Below are positions 44,785-53,887 of a stretch of DNA of 64,000 bases, piece by piece. The stretch comes from Thiobacillus sp. (lineage in GTDB: Bacteria > Pseudomonadota > Gammaproteobacteria > Burkholderiales > Thiobacillaceae), in assembly GCA_021166845.1 (NCBI GenBank), contig JAJPEP010000110.1:32273-96272 (forward strand), given 5' to 3'. Below the pieces are notes generated by a model. The model was given only the letters and a program-made list of their open reading frames with translations, was not told where the DNA came from and did no database searches. Each line of letters begins with the position of its first letter. Within the stretch, counting starts at the first letter, position 1. The translations under genes and the position numbers were made by a program.

Positions 44785-46845
44785 TCAGCGCGAAATCAGC
44801 GCCAGCAGCACGTCCTGAGCGCTGTACGGTTTGGCGCGGTGGGACCTGCGACGGCGGTAGCTGCCGTCGGGCTGCATCTCCCAGGCCTGAACGTTGTCGC
44901 GCAGGTAGGGTTTGAGGCCTTCGGCGATGACGCGTTTTTTCAGCTTGGGGTTGAGGATGGGAAAGCCGGTTTCGATGCGGCGGAAGAAGTTGCGGTCCAT
45001 CCAGTCGGCGGAGGAGAGATACACCTGCTCGTCGCCGCTGTTCCTGAAATAGAAGATGCGCGAGTGTTCGAGGAATCGGCCGACGATCGAGCGCACCCGG
45101 ATGTGCTCGGACAGCCCGGCAATGCCGGGGCGCAGCGCGCATACGCCGCGGATGATGAGGTCGATCTTCACCCCGGCCTGGCTGGCGGCATAGAGCGCGG
45201 CGATGACCTGCGGCTCCAGCAGCGCGTTCATCTTGGCGACGATGGCGGCGGGTTTGCCGGCGGCCGCGTGTTCGGCCTCGCGGTTGATCGCGGCGACGAC
45301 TTCGCTGTGCAGGGTGAACGGCGACTGCCACAGGCGTTTAAGCTTGCCCGCCTTGCCCAGCCCGGTGATCTGGGTGAACAGGCCGCCGACGTCGCCAGTG
45401 ATGGTCTCGTCGGCGGTCAGGAGGCCGAAGTCGGTGTACAGGCGCGCGGTGCGGGCGTGATAGTTGCCGGTGCCCAGATGCGCGTAGCGGCGCAGCACGC
45501 CTTCCTCGCGGCGGATTACCAGCGCCAGTTTGGCGTGGGTCTTGTGGCCGACCACGCCGTAGATCACGTGCGCGCCGACCTCCTCCAGTTTGGCGGCCCA
45601 GTTGATGTTGGCCTCCTCGTCGAAGCGCGCCATCAGTTCGACCACCACGGTGACTTCCTTGCCCGACTGCGCGGCGCGGATCAGCGCCTGCATCAGCTTG
45701 GAGTCGGTGCCGGTGCGGTAGACCGTCTGCCGCATGGCGACCACGTTGGGGTCGGCGGCGGCCTGTTCGATGAAGTCGGTCACCGGCTGGAAGGACTCGA
45801 ACGGATGGTGCAGCAGGATGTCGCCCTTGCGGATCTGCGCAAAGATGTCCTCGTGCTTGGACAGGCGGGCGGGCAGGGCAGGGACGAAAGGGGGGAATTT
45901 CAGGTCGGGGCGGTCGACCCAGTCGGGCACCTGCATCAGTCGCACCAGGTTGACCGGGCCGCGCTCCTGGTAGAGGGCATCGGCGTCGAGTTCGAACTGT
46001 TCCAGCAGGAAGGCCGCCATCGAGGCCGAGCAGTTGTCGGCCACCTCCAGCCGCACCGCCGCGCCGTAGTGCCGCTGCGGCAGCTCGCCCTGCAAGGCCT
46101 GGCGCAGGTTCTTGGTTTCCTCGTCGTCGACGAACAGGTCGGAATTGCGGGTGACGCGGAACTGGTAGCAGCCTTCCACCGTCATCCCGGCAAACAGCTC
46201 GCCGACGTGGGCATGCAGGATCGACGACAGGAAGACGAAGCCGTATTCGCAGCCGGCGATGTCTTCCGGCATGCGGATCACCCGCGGCAGGGAGCGCGGC
46301 GCCTGCACCACGGCGGCGCCGGAATTGCGGCCGAAGGCGTCGCGTCCGGACAGCTCGACCGCGAAATTGAGGCTCTTGTTGAGCACGCGCGGGAAGGGGT
46401 GCGAGGGGTCGAGCCCAATTGGCGTCAGCACCGGCATCAGCTCGCGGAAGAAATAGTCGCGGATCCACGCCGCCTGGACTTCGTTCCACTGGGTGCGCCG
46501 GAAAAAGTGAATCCCCTGGGTGGCCAGCGCGGGGATGATGTCCTTGTTGAAAAGTTCGTATTGCCTGGCAACCAGCGCATGGGCGATCTCCGATACCGCG
46601 CGGTATTGCTGGCCTGGCGTCATGCCATCGGGGGATCGCTGGGAGGTGTTGGCGCGGATCTGTTCTTTCAGCCCGGCTACCCGCACCTCGAAGAACTCGT
46701 CCAGATTGCTGGAAAAGATGCAGAGAAACTTCAGCCGTTCCAGCAGCGGCACATCGGGGTCGTCAGCCTGCGCCAGTACGCGGCGCTGAAACTCGAGGAT
46801 GCCGAGTTCGCGGTTGATCAGGGTGTCGGGGCTTGGCAGATTCAT
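44785..46845 (-). CDS. ppk1: Polyphosphate kinase 1
   Basis: A 686-residue enzyme that makes polyphosphate from ATP through a phosphohistidine. The N-terminal and head domains are present (INRELGILEFQRRVLAQA, SNLDEFFEVRVAGLKEQI). The catalytic domains carry HHPFESFQPVTDFIEQAA, MRQTVYRTGTDSKLMQAL, the His segment GHKTHAKLALVIRRE and YHARTARLYTDFGLLT. The length is normal. It faces away from the CYTH-CHAD gene, from which it is separated by 63 bp. Confidence 0.95.
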   Translation of the reverse strand: MNLPSPDTLINRELGILEFQRRVLAQADDPDVPLLERLKFLCIFSSNLDEFFEVRVAGLKEQIRANTSQRSPDGMTPGQQYRAVSEIAHALVARQYELFNKDIIPALATQGIHFFRRTQWNEVQAAWIRDYFFRELMPVLTPIGLDPSHPFPRVLNKSLNFAVELSGRDAFGRNSGAAVVQAPRSLPRVIRMPEDIAGCEYGFVFLSSILHAHVGELFAGMTVEGCYQFRVTRNSDLFVDDEETKNLRQALQGELPQRHYGAAVRLEVADNCSASMAAFLLEQFELDADALYQERGPVNLVRLMQVPDWVDRPDLKFPPFVPALPARLSKHEDIFAQIRKGDILLHHPFESFQPVTDFIEQAAADPNVVAMRQTVYRTGTDSKLMQALIRAAQSGKEVTVVVELMARFDEEANINWAAKLEEVGAHVIYGVVGHKTHAKLALVIRREEGVLRRYAHLGTGNYHARTARLYTDFGLLTADETITGDVGGLFTQITGLGKAGKLKRLWQSPFTLHSEVVAAINREAEHAAAGKPAAIVAKMNALLEPQVIAALYAASQAGVKIDLIIRGVCALRPGIAGLSEHIRVRSIVGRFLEHSRIFYFRNSGDEQVYLSSADWMDRNFFRRIETGFPILNPKLKKRVIAEGLKPYLRDNVQAWEMQPDGSYRRRRSHRAKPYSAQDVLLALISR

Positions 46846-46908
46846 GATTGTTTTTTCGTGGTGTGCTTCAATGATAAACGCCCGCGTTTATCCTGGCATG
46901 ACAGAAAT

Positions 46909-48507
46909 ATGACAGCTTCCGATTCAGTCGAAATCGAACTCAAGCTTGCGTTGCCCCCGCAGCAGGTCGAAGCCTTCCTCAAGCTGATGGCGCGGCGCCG
47001 CGGCACGCCCGTGCGGCAAGTGCTGGTCACCCGTTATTTCGACACCCCGGATTTTGCCTTGAGCGCGCAAGGTGTGGCGCTGAGGGTGCGGCGGATCGGC
47101 CGGCGCTGGCTGCAAACGCTGAAAACCGAGGGCGAGCGGCGCGGCGGGCTGTCGCACCGCGCCGAATATGAAATGGCGGTCACCCGCGGCAGCCCGGACT
47201 GGACGCGTTTTTCGGCCGAGGCGCTGGCCTATGTCCCGCAGGATTTGCGCGCGCAGCTGGCGCCGGTGTTCGAAATGCGCTTCAAGCGCACCGCCTGGCT
47301 CATCAAGGGCCGTGGCGGCGCGCGGATCGAGGTGGCGCTGGATGTGGGCGAGGTGCGTACCCTGAAGGGCATAAATGCCGGCGAGCGCAGTCAGCCGATC
47401 TGCGAGATCGAGCTCGAACTGAAGGCCGGCCAGCCGGATGCGCTGTTCGCCCTGGCGCTGGCGTGGGCCGGGCGGCTCGATTGCCTGCCGTTTGATATCA
47501 GCAAGGCCGAGCGGGGCGTGCGCCTGGCGCATGGCGAAAGCGCGGAACCGGTCAAGTCCGTGCCGCTGGCGCTGGATCGCGCGATGAGCGTGGAAGACGG
47601 TTTTGCCGCGATCGTTCAGGCCTGCCTGGCGCAGTTCCAGGCCAATCTGCCGGAGGTGCTGGCCTCCGACGACATCGAATATGTGCACCAGGCGAGGGTG
47701 GCGCTGCGGCGCCTGCGTGCGGCGCTGCGCCAGTATCGCCGGGTGTGCGTGCCGCCGGATGAATTGATGGACGGCCTGCGCGCGCTGGCTGCCGCGCTCG
47801 GCGCGGCGCGCGACTGGGACGTGCTGTGCGACGAAACCCTGCCCGCAATCGCGCCGCATTACCCCGATGCCGATGCCTGGCAACATGGCATGCAGGTGTT
47901 GCAGGCGCATCGCGTCGAGGTGCGTGCGGCGATGCGGGCAGCGCTGATTCAGGCGCGTCCGGGCGCGTGGCTGCTGGCGCTGCAACGCTGGCTGCTGCTG
48001 CGCGGCTGGCGTGCCGTTCCGGAAGCGCAGCGCTTCATCCAGCTGTCGCCGTTGAAAAAATGGGCGGGCCGGGCGCTGCAGAAGGGCCATCGCCCCATCG
48101 TCCGCGGCGCGCGCGATTTTGGGCAATTGCAGGCGGCGCAGCGCCATGCCCTGCGCATTGCCGTCAAGCGCCAACGCTACGCGGCCGAGTTCTTCCAGAC
48201 CCTGTTCGGCGGGCGCCGGCAGGATCGGTATCTGGCTGTGCTGCGCGACGCGCAGAATAGTCTGGGGCGCAGCAACGATGCGCGAGTCGCGTGGGGCCTG
48301 CTGACCACGGCGCATACGACTCCACGCGTTCTTCAGAACGTAGTGGATCGGAGTCCTTTAGGGCATACGATTCCACGCGTTCTTCAGAACGCGGGGCCGA
48401 TGCGGGACTTCGTCCTCGGCTGGCTCGCCGCGAAACAGGCAGACGCGGCGGATGGCGAAAGCGCCGGGCCTATGCGCGCGTTCCTGAAATGGAAGCCCTA
48501 CTGGTAG
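46909..48507 (+). CDS. CYTH-CHAD domain protein (polyphosphate-associated)
   Basis: A 532-residue protein. The CYTH (triphosphate tunnel) domain covers about 1-200 with EIELKLALP and basic/acidic strands; the CHAD domain, a helical histidine-rich polyphosphate-binding fold, covers about 215-500 with EYVHQARVALRRLRAALRQYR. CYTH enzymes of this type hydrolyse tripolyphosphate; CHAD targets them to polyphosphate granules. Close to the end is an insertion coded by a 29-bp DNA repeat present twice (TTPRVLQN / TIPRVLQN). The start at 46909 follows an AGA-rich stretch. Divergent from ppk1. Confidence 0.88.
   Translation: MTASDSVEIELKLALPPQQVEAFLKLMARRRGTPVRQVLVTRYFDTPDFALSAQGVALRVRRIGRRWLQTLKTEGERRGGLSHRAEYEMAVTRGSPDWTRFSAEALAYVPQDLRAQLAPVFEMRFKRTAWLIKGRGGARIEVALDVGEVRTLKGINAGERSQPICEIELELKAGQPDALFALALAWAGRLDCLPFDISKAERGVRLAHGESAEPVKSVPLALDRAMSVEDGFAAIVQACLAQFQANLPEVLASDDIEYVHQARVALRRLRAALRQYRRVCVPPDELMDGLRALAAALGAARDWDVLCDETLPAIAPHYPDADAWQHGMQVLQAHRVEVRAAMRAALIQARPGAWLLALQRWLLLRGWRAVPEAQRFIQLSPLKKWAGRALQKGHRPIVRGARDFGQLQAAQRHALRIAVKRQRYAAEFFQTLFGGRRQDRYLAVLRDAQNSLGRSNDARVAWGLLTTAHTTPRVLQNVVDRSPLGHTIPRVLQNAGPMRDFVLGWLAAKQADAADGESAGPMRAFLKWKPYW
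48312..48391 (+). repeat. Hairpin-forming 29-bp repeat pair inside the CYTH-CHAD gene
   Basis: GCATACGAYTCCACGCGTTCTTCAGAACG occurs at 48312-48340 and 48363-48391 with one mismatch, 51 bp apart (17 codons, in frame). Each copy contains CGTTCT-TC-AGAACG, and the first copy also pairs GACTCC with GGAGTC further on. The whole looks like a REP-type palindromic element placed in coding sequence. Confidence 0.75.
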
Positions 48508-48611
48508 GCGAGTGTTGCGGGGGGCGCACGCCTGTCATCTTCCGTTCTCCCGCTTGTCGCACAATAGGCGCCGCACGCATTCAAAATCAGACATTTTTCG
48601 AGGCAAGCCGG

Positions 48612-49064
48612 ATGGAACTCATTTTGTGGCGGCATACCGAGGCCGAGGATGCGACCCCCGACCTCTCCCGCGAACTCACCAGCCGCGGTCGCAAGCAGGC
48701 GGCGCGCATAGCCGACTGGCTCAATCCGCGGCTGCCGCCGGACATCCGCATTCTGGCGAGCCCGGCCGCTCGCACCCGGCAGACCGCGCAGGCGCTGGGA
48801 CGCGAATACGAACTGGTGCCGGCGCTGGCGCCCGGTGCCAGCGCCGAAGACGTGCTGGCCGCCGCAGGCTGGCCGGACGCACCCTATCCGGTGCTGATCG
48901 TCGGCCATCAACCCACGCTGGGGCAGGTGGCGATGCGGCTGCTGACCGGGCAGGCGGGTGATCTGACGGTGAAAAAAGGCGGCGTCTGGTGGTTTCAGGG
49001 TCGCGAGCGGGCGGGCCAGTTGCAGGTGGTGTTGCGTGCGGTGGCGGCGCCTGACTGGTTATAA
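48612..49064 (+). CDS. sixA: Phosphohistidine phosphatase SixA
   Basis: A 150-residue histidine phosphatase. The RH motif is in ELILWRHTEAED, and the second catalytic His in VLIVGHQPTLGQVAMRLL. SixA removes phosphate from Hpt domains or from phosphohistidine of the nitrogen PTS. The small size is normal. It precedes the flagellar-type operon by 75 bp. Confidence 0.9.
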   Translation: MELILWRHTEAEDATPDLSRELTSRGRKQAARIADWLNPRLPPDIRILASPAARTRQTAQALGREYELVPALAPGASAEDVLAAAGWPDAPYPVLIVGHQPTLGQVAMRLLTGQAGDLTVKKGGVWWFQGRERAGQLQVVLRAVAAPDWL

Positions 49065-49139
49065 TCGCCGTGTGAATATTCAGCTTAACCAGCAAGACAC
49101 GATCCAGCTGACCCCGGCAATGCAGACGAGGTGCGTGCA

Positions 49140-50486
49140 GTGCCGGGCTGGCTGAGCAATCTGCGCGACCTGATCGCGGAAGCGAGCCCACAGCGCCGCT
49201 TCATGCTTGCCCTGCTGGTGATCCTGCCGCTGGCCGCCCTGGCCGCTGCCTACCTGTGGTTCAACCCCCCTGCCTATCGCGTGCTGTATGCGCAACTGTC
49301 CGACCGCGCCGGCGGCGAGGTCATCACTGCGCTCGAACAGCTCGACATTCCCTACCGCCTGTCTGCCGTTGACGGCGCCATCGAGGTGCCGGCCGACCAG
49401 TTGCACGCGGCGCGCTACCGCCTGGCTGCGCGCGGCCTGCCCAAATCCGACGACGATGCGCAGGATGAAGCCGATCGCGCCCCCAGATTCGGCGCATCGT
49501 CGCTGCAGGAACAGCAGCGCTTTCAGCACGCACTCGAGATCGACCTGGCGCGTTCGATCCAGAAACTGGAAGCGGTCGAGCTTGCGCGCGTCCATCTTGC
49601 CCTGCCCAGGGTTTCGCCCTTCCTGCGCGATGCGCCCCCCGCCACCGCTGCCGTGCTGGTGCGGCTGCGCCCCGGGGCGCGGTTGTCGGCGGAGCAGGTG
49701 ACGACGATCCAGACCCTGGTGGCCGCCGGGGTGCCGCGCCTGAAGCGCGCCGAGGTGCAGGTGCTCGACCCGCGCGGCATCCTGCTGGGCGCCGCGGCGC
49801 CCGAACCTGTGCAGTCGCAGCGTCTGGCGCTGGAGCAGGATCTGGCGCGGCGGGCGCTGGCGGTGCTGACGCCGTGGCTGGGCGAGGATCGCGTCAGCGT
49901 GCAGGTGACCGCCGCCCTGGAAGACAGCGAAACCCGGCAGACGGTCGAGCGGGTGTGGAATGTCGGGGCAGCCGGGGGCGCGCGCCCGCTGGAAAAAACC
50001 GTGCGCACCACGCGCGTGCCGGAAGGCCGCATTCAGCGCATCGATGCCATCGTGATTCTGGGGTTCGACGCCAGTGCCAACGAACAGTGGCGCGCCAGGC
50101 AGATGGCCAGTCAGGCGCTGGGATTGCAGCCGGCGCGCGGCGACAGGCTGAACGTCTATGCGCTGCCCGGGGCGGCGCCCAAACCGCAGGCCGATCTTCC
50201 CGCTGCCACGCCGCAGCTTGCGGCGCCCGCCCCTGTTCCCCAGGTGCGGCCGGCCAGCCCGCCGCCTGTCGCGGCCCGTCCCTTTGCCTTGCCGCAATGG
50301 TCGCTGGCGGCGGCCGCGGCGGCGCTGATCCTGCTCGCGCTGCCGGCATGGCTGCGCGCCCGCCGGACGCCTGTCGTCGCGGCGGAAGCAGAGGATTTCG
50401 ACGCCGAACTCGACGCGGTGCGCAGCCAGGTGCTGGCCGATCCGCGCGTGACAGCGGATGTCGTCAAGCTGTGGATGCGCGCATGA
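49140..50486 (+). CDS. fliF: Flagellar-type MS-ring protein FliF without beta-collar
   Basis: A 448-residue protein (a GTG at 49131 would give 451), against about 550 in enteric FliF. A membrane helix (RRFMLALLVILPLAALAAAYL) precedes ring-building motifs with YRVLYAQLSDRAGGEVITAL, RFGASSLQEQQRFQHALEID and LARVHLALPR. Between VERVWN and EKTVRTTRVPEGRI only about ten residues remain where the family has a 60-70 residue beta-collar insertion. A second helix is at about 375-395, followed by the FliG-binding tail DPRVTADVVKLWM. First gene of the operon; no fliE precedes it. Confidence 0.85.
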   Translation: MPGWLSNLRDLIAEASPQRRFMLALLVILPLAALAAAYLWFNPPAYRVLYAQLSDRAGGEVITALEQLDIPYRLSAVDGAIEVPADQLHAARYRLAARGLPKSDDDAQDEADRAPRFGASSLQEQQRFQHALEIDLARSIQKLEAVELARVHLALPRVSPFLRDAPPATAAVLVRLRPGARLSAEQVTTIQTLVAAGVPRLKRAEVQVLDPRGILLGAAAPEPVQSQRLALEQDLARRALAVLTPWLGEDRVSVQVTAALEDSETRQTVERVWNVGAAGGARPLEKTVRTTRVPEGRIQRIDAIVILGFDASANEQWRARQMASQALGLQPARGDRLNVYALPGAAPKPQADLPAATPQLAAPAPVPQVRPASPPPVAARPFALPQWSLAAAAAALILLALPAWLRARRTPVVAAEAEDFDAELDAVRSQVLADPRVTADVVKLWMRA

Positions 50487-51448
50487 GCCAGGGCGGAATC
50501 GAAAAATCCGCCGCGCTGCTGCTCGCCCTGGGCGAAGAGGCCACGGCCGCCATATTCCGTTACCTGAGCCCGCTGGAAGTGAGCCGTCTGGGGAGCGCCA
50601 TGCGCGAGATGGAGGTGCTGCCGCGCGAACGCGTGCGCGCGATCCTGCGCGATTACGCCGCCGAGGCGGCCGAGCAGACCGGGTTCGCCGCGGATACCGG
50701 GCGGTTTCTCGACGAGGCGCTCAGGCTTGCACTCAGCCCGGAACGCGCGCGAGCGATGCTGCAGCGCCTGGGTGCGCCGGCCGCTCAGGCGCTGGAAAAA
50801 CTCGCCTGGCGCGAACCGGCGGAGATTGCCGGCCTGCTGGAGGCGCAGCCGCCGCAGCTGATTGCCGTCGTGATGGCGCAACTGCCGCGCGACGTCGCCG
50901 CCGCGGTGCTTGACCTGCTGCCCGGCGCCACGCGCGCGGACGCCCTGCAGAGCCTGGCGCACAGCGACGCGCCCAGTTCCGACATGCTGGGCGAACTGGG
51001 CGACTGGCTGGCCAGCCTCGAAGCCGTCGCGCCGTCCCAGGGCGAGGCCGCCGTCGCCAGCCTGCTGGGGCAGATGAGCGAGGGCAGCGCGGCGGCTGCC
51101 TTGAGCCAGCTCGACCGGAACGATGCGGAGCTGGCCGCGCGCCTGCGCGTTCGCCATCTCGCGTTCGATGATCTGGCGCGGCTGCCTGAAGACGGCCGCA
51201 AAACCTTTTTGCGCAATATCGGCGCGCGCACGCTGCTGCATGCGTTGAAGGGCAGCGACGGGCGGGTGCTCGACGCGCTCACTGCGGTGATGAGCCCAAC
51301 CGCGGCGCAGCGCATGCGCGATGAGCTCGACACCCTGGGCGCGCTGCCGGTGACCGCGATCCAGGCGGCGCAGGAGGATGCCGGCGCCACCTTGCGACGC
51401 CTGGCGGCGGAGGGAGCGATTCCGTTCCCTGAAGAGGAAACGGCATGA
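50483..51448 (+). CDS. fliG: FliG-like switch protein
   Basis: A 321-residue protein that in flagella links the MS-ring to the C-ring and takes torque. N-terminal GIEKSAALLLALGEEATAAIFRYLSP binds FliF. The EHPQ motif of the middle domain reads QPPQ (122-125). In the torque helix Lys256 and Asp280/Glu281 match K264 and D288/D289 of E. coli, but R281 corresponds to Thr273 and R297 to Pro289. It overlaps fliF and fliH by four bases. Confidence 0.85.
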   Translation: MSQGGIEKSAALLLALGEEATAAIFRYLSPLEVSRLGSAMREMEVLPRERVRAILRDYAAEAAEQTGFAADTGRFLDEALRLALSPERARAMLQRLGAPAAQALEKLAWREPAEIAGLLEAQPPQLIAVVMAQLPRDVAAAVLDLLPGATRADALQSLAHSDAPSSDMLGELGDWLASLEAVAPSQGEAAVASLLGQMSEGSAAAALSQLDRNDAELAARLRVRHLAFDDLARLPEDGRKTFLRNIGARTLLHALKGSDGRVLDALTAVMSPTAAQRMRDELDTLGALPVTAIQAAQEDAGATLRRLAAEGAIPFPEEETA

Positions 51449-52044
51449 GTACAGACGACAACACCACCGCATTCGAACAGTGGGAGGTGGTGGAGCTGGC
51501 GGCATCCGCAAGCCGCATGGTGACGCCCGCCGAGGATGCCGAGACCGAGCTGGCGAGGCTGCGCGAAGCCGCGCGCGCCGAGGGCTACGCCGAAGGGGTG
51601 GCCGCCGGACGGGTGGAAGGGGAGCAGGCCTGCGGTCGCATGAAGCAGATGGTCGAAAGCTTCTCGACCACCCTGGATAACCTCGATTTCCGGCTTGCCG
51701 ACATGGTGCTGGAACTGGCGCTCGACGTGGCGCGCCAGGTGGTGGCGGGCGAACTGACGGTGCGCCCGGAACGCATCCTCGATGTGGTCAATCTGGCGCT
51801 GAAGGAGATGGCGGAAACCAGCCGCGAGGCGCGCCTTCTGCTGAATCCGGACGACGCCGCGCTGGTGCGGCCGCACCTCGACCAGGTGCTGGACAAGAAC
51901 CGCCTGCGCATCGTGGAAGACGTGCGCATCGCGCGCGGCGGCTGCCTGATCGAAACCGCGCAGGGCGATCTCGACGCCACGCTGCCCGCACGCTGGCGCC
52001 AGGTGGTGCAGGTGCTCGGCAGCAACAAGAACTGGATCGAATAA
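51445..52044 (+). CDS. fliH: Flagellar-type export ATPase regulator FliH
   Basis: A 199-residue protein. An Ala/Glu/Gly-rich coiled-coil stretch ([19 protein letters not shown]) with GxxxG-like spacing precedes the VATP-synthase-E-type C-terminal domain: [23 protein letters not shown] and [26 protein letters not shown]. FliH binds FliI and regulates its hexamer. Joined to fliI by TAATG. Confidence 0.88.
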   Translation: MSTDDNTTAFEQWEVVELAASASRMVTPAEDAETELARLREAARAEGYAEGVAAGRVEGEQACGRMKQMVESFSTTLDNLDFRLADMVLELALDVARQVVAGELTVRPERILDVVNLALKEMAETSREARLLLNPDDAALVRPHLDQVLDKNRLRIVEDVRIARGGCLIETAQGDLDATLPARWRQVVQVLGSNKNWIE

Positions 52045-53438
52045 TGGACCGCATCGTCCGCCTGCGCGAATACCTGGCCAACTGTCGGCGCGCGGTGAGC
52101 TGGGCGAAGCCGATTGCGACCAGCGGGCGCCTCACCCGGGTGTCCGGGCTGGTGATGGAAGCGGTGGGGCTGCGGCTGCCGGTGGGCAGCCAGTGCCACG
52201 TGCGGATTCCGGGCGGACAGAGCATCGAGGCCGAGGTGGCGGGGTTTTTCGGCGACCGGCTGTTCATCATGCCGGCCACCGACATTTACGGCGTGATGCC
52301 AGGGGCGCGGGTGATTCCCGACAACCCGATGGCGGCGCAGCCGCCGCGTTTGGGGATGCGCTACATCCCGCGCCGCCGCGCGCAGGATCGGGTGCGTCAG
52401 GTGCCGGTCGGCGAACCTCTGCTGGGGCGCGTGCTCGATGGCGCCGGGCGGCCGCTGGACGGCCTCGGCCCGCTGTCGCTGGAACGTCGCGTGCCCTTGT
52501 ACAGCCGCCCGATCAATCCGCTGGAACGGGCGCCGATCCGGCAGACGCTGGACGTCGGCGTGCGCGCGATCAACGGCTTGTTGACGGTGGGGCGCGGACA
52601 GCGGCTCGGCCTGTTCGCCGGCAGCGGCGTCGGCAAGAGCGTCTTGCTTGGCATGATGGCGCGCTACACCGATGCGGACGTGGTGGTGGTGGGGCTGATC
52701 GGCGAACGCGGCCGCGAGGTCAAGGAATTCATCGACCGCATCCTTGGCGCCGAGGGCATGGCGCGCGCGGTGGTGGTGGCCGCGCCCGCCGATCATCCGC
52801 CGCTGATGCGGCTGAACGGCGCGGCGTATGCGATGTCGATCGCCGAATACTTTCGCGACCAGGGCAAGCACGTGCTGCTCATCATGGATTCGCTCACCCG
52901 CTACGCGATGGCGCAGCGCGAGGTTGCGCTGGCGATCGGCGAGCCGCCCGCCACCAAGGGCTACCCGCCGTCGGTGTTCGCCAAGCTGCCGCAGCTGGCC
53001 GAACGCGCCGGCAATGGCCGCAGCGGCAGCGGTTCGATCACGGCGTTTTTCACCGTGCTGATGGAAGGCGACGACCAGCAGGATCCGATCGCCGACGCGG
53101 CGCGCGCGATCCTCGATGGCCACATCGTGCTCTCCCGCGACCTGGCCGATGCCGGGCACTACCCCGCCATCGATATCGAAGCCTCGATCAGCCGCGTCCA
53201 GCCCGACCTGCTGTCCGAGGAGGCGCTGGAGCGCACCCGCCGCTTCAAGTATCTCTATTCGCGCTACATGCGCAGCCGCGATCTGCTGGCTGTCGGCGCC
53301 TATGTGCCGGGCGCCGACCTGGTGCTGGACGAGGGTGTGCGGCTGTATCCCCGGATGCAGGGCTACCTGATGCAGGGCATGCGTGAACGCGCATCGATGG
53401 ACTCCGCCCGCAGCGGACTGGATGAGGTGCTCGGTTGA
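52044..53438 (+). CDS. fliI: Flagellar-type export ATPase FliI
   Basis: A 464-residue hexameric ATPase that unfolds and hands export substrates to the gate. Walker A is [16 protein letters not shown], Walker [22 protein letters not shown], and the family signature [16 protein letters not shown] is complete. The N-terminal domain (about 1-100) is normal. It overlaps fliJ as TTGA. Similarity to SctN of virulence type III systems exists, but operon partners are flagellar. Confidence 0.95.
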   Translation: MDRIVRLREYLANCRRAVSWAKPIATSGRLTRVSGLVMEAVGLRLPVGSQCHVRIPGGQSIEAEVAGFFGDRLFIMPATDIYGVMPGARVIPDNPMAAQPPRLGMRYIPRRRAQDRVRQVPVGEPLLGRVLDGAGRPLDGLGPLSLERRVPLYSRPINPLERAPIRQTLDVGVRAINGLLTVGRGQRLGLFAGSGVGKSVLLGMMARYTDADVVVVGLIGERGREVKEFIDRILGAEGMARAVVVAAPADHPPLMRLNGAAYAMSIAEYFRDQGKHVLLIMDSLTRYAMAQREVALAIGEPPATKGYPPSVFAKLPQLAERAGNGRSGSGSITAFFTVLMEGDDQQDPIADAARAILDGHIVLSRDLADAGHYPAIDIEASISRVQPDLLSEEALERTRRFKYLYSRYMRSRDLLAVGAYVPGADLVLDEGVRLYPRMQGYLMQGMRERASMDSARSGLDEVLG

Positions 53439-53887
53439 AGCCGTTTTCCCTCGCGCGCATTCTGCAACTGGCCGAGCGGCGCGCCGAAGGCCTGTCGCGC
53501 GCGGTCAAGCTCGCGCACGGCATCTGGCTGCGCGCGCGTGGGCGCCAGGTGCAGCTGACCACGCTGCGCGACGCGCACGTTGCGCGGTTGGCCAGCCAGT
53601 TGCGCGATGGCGTGTCGGCGACGCAACTGCAGGAGATGAATCGCCTGCAGCACGCGCAAGCCGCCGAAATGCAAGCCGCGCAAGCCGCTATCGACGCTGC
53701 GCACCGCGACTGGCAGGCGCGACTGGCCGAATGGATCCAGGTCGAGCAACGGGTCAAGGCATTGCGCCTGCTGGAGCAGCGCCGCCTGGCGCAGGCCGCG
53801 ATCCAGCAACGACGCAGCGAGCAGCGTGAGCACGACGAACTGGTCGAGCTGACGCATCGCCAGGATGACGCTCGGTGGGCACGCTGA
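53435..53887 (+). CDS. fliJ: FliJ-like export chaperone
   Basis: A 150-residue protein predicted almost wholly coiled coil, with alternating Arg/Gln/Glu helices ([21 protein letters not shown]). FliJ sits in the centre of the FliI ring. It starts at TTG 53435, overlapping the fliI stop. Sequence identity in the family is low, so the name rests on size, coiled coil and place. Its TGA is joined to the next gene as TGATG. Confidence 0.8.
   Translation: MKPFSLARILQLAERRAEGLSRAVKLAHGIWLRARGRQVQLTTLRDAHVARLASQLRDGVSATQLQEMNRLQHAQAAEMQAAQAAIDAAHRDWQARLAEWIQVEQRVKALRLLEQRRLAQAAIQQRRSEQREHDELVELTHRQDDARWAR

Noticed and set aside
44839..46908. Upstream extension of the CYTH-CHAD frame across ppk1
   Set aside because: The extension is antisense to ppk1; the CYTH domain starts at the ATG at 46909.
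48291..48611. CRISPR-like array from the repeated 29-bp unit
   Set aside because: Only two copies, both inside a coding frame, and the spacer is not array-like; no cas genes.
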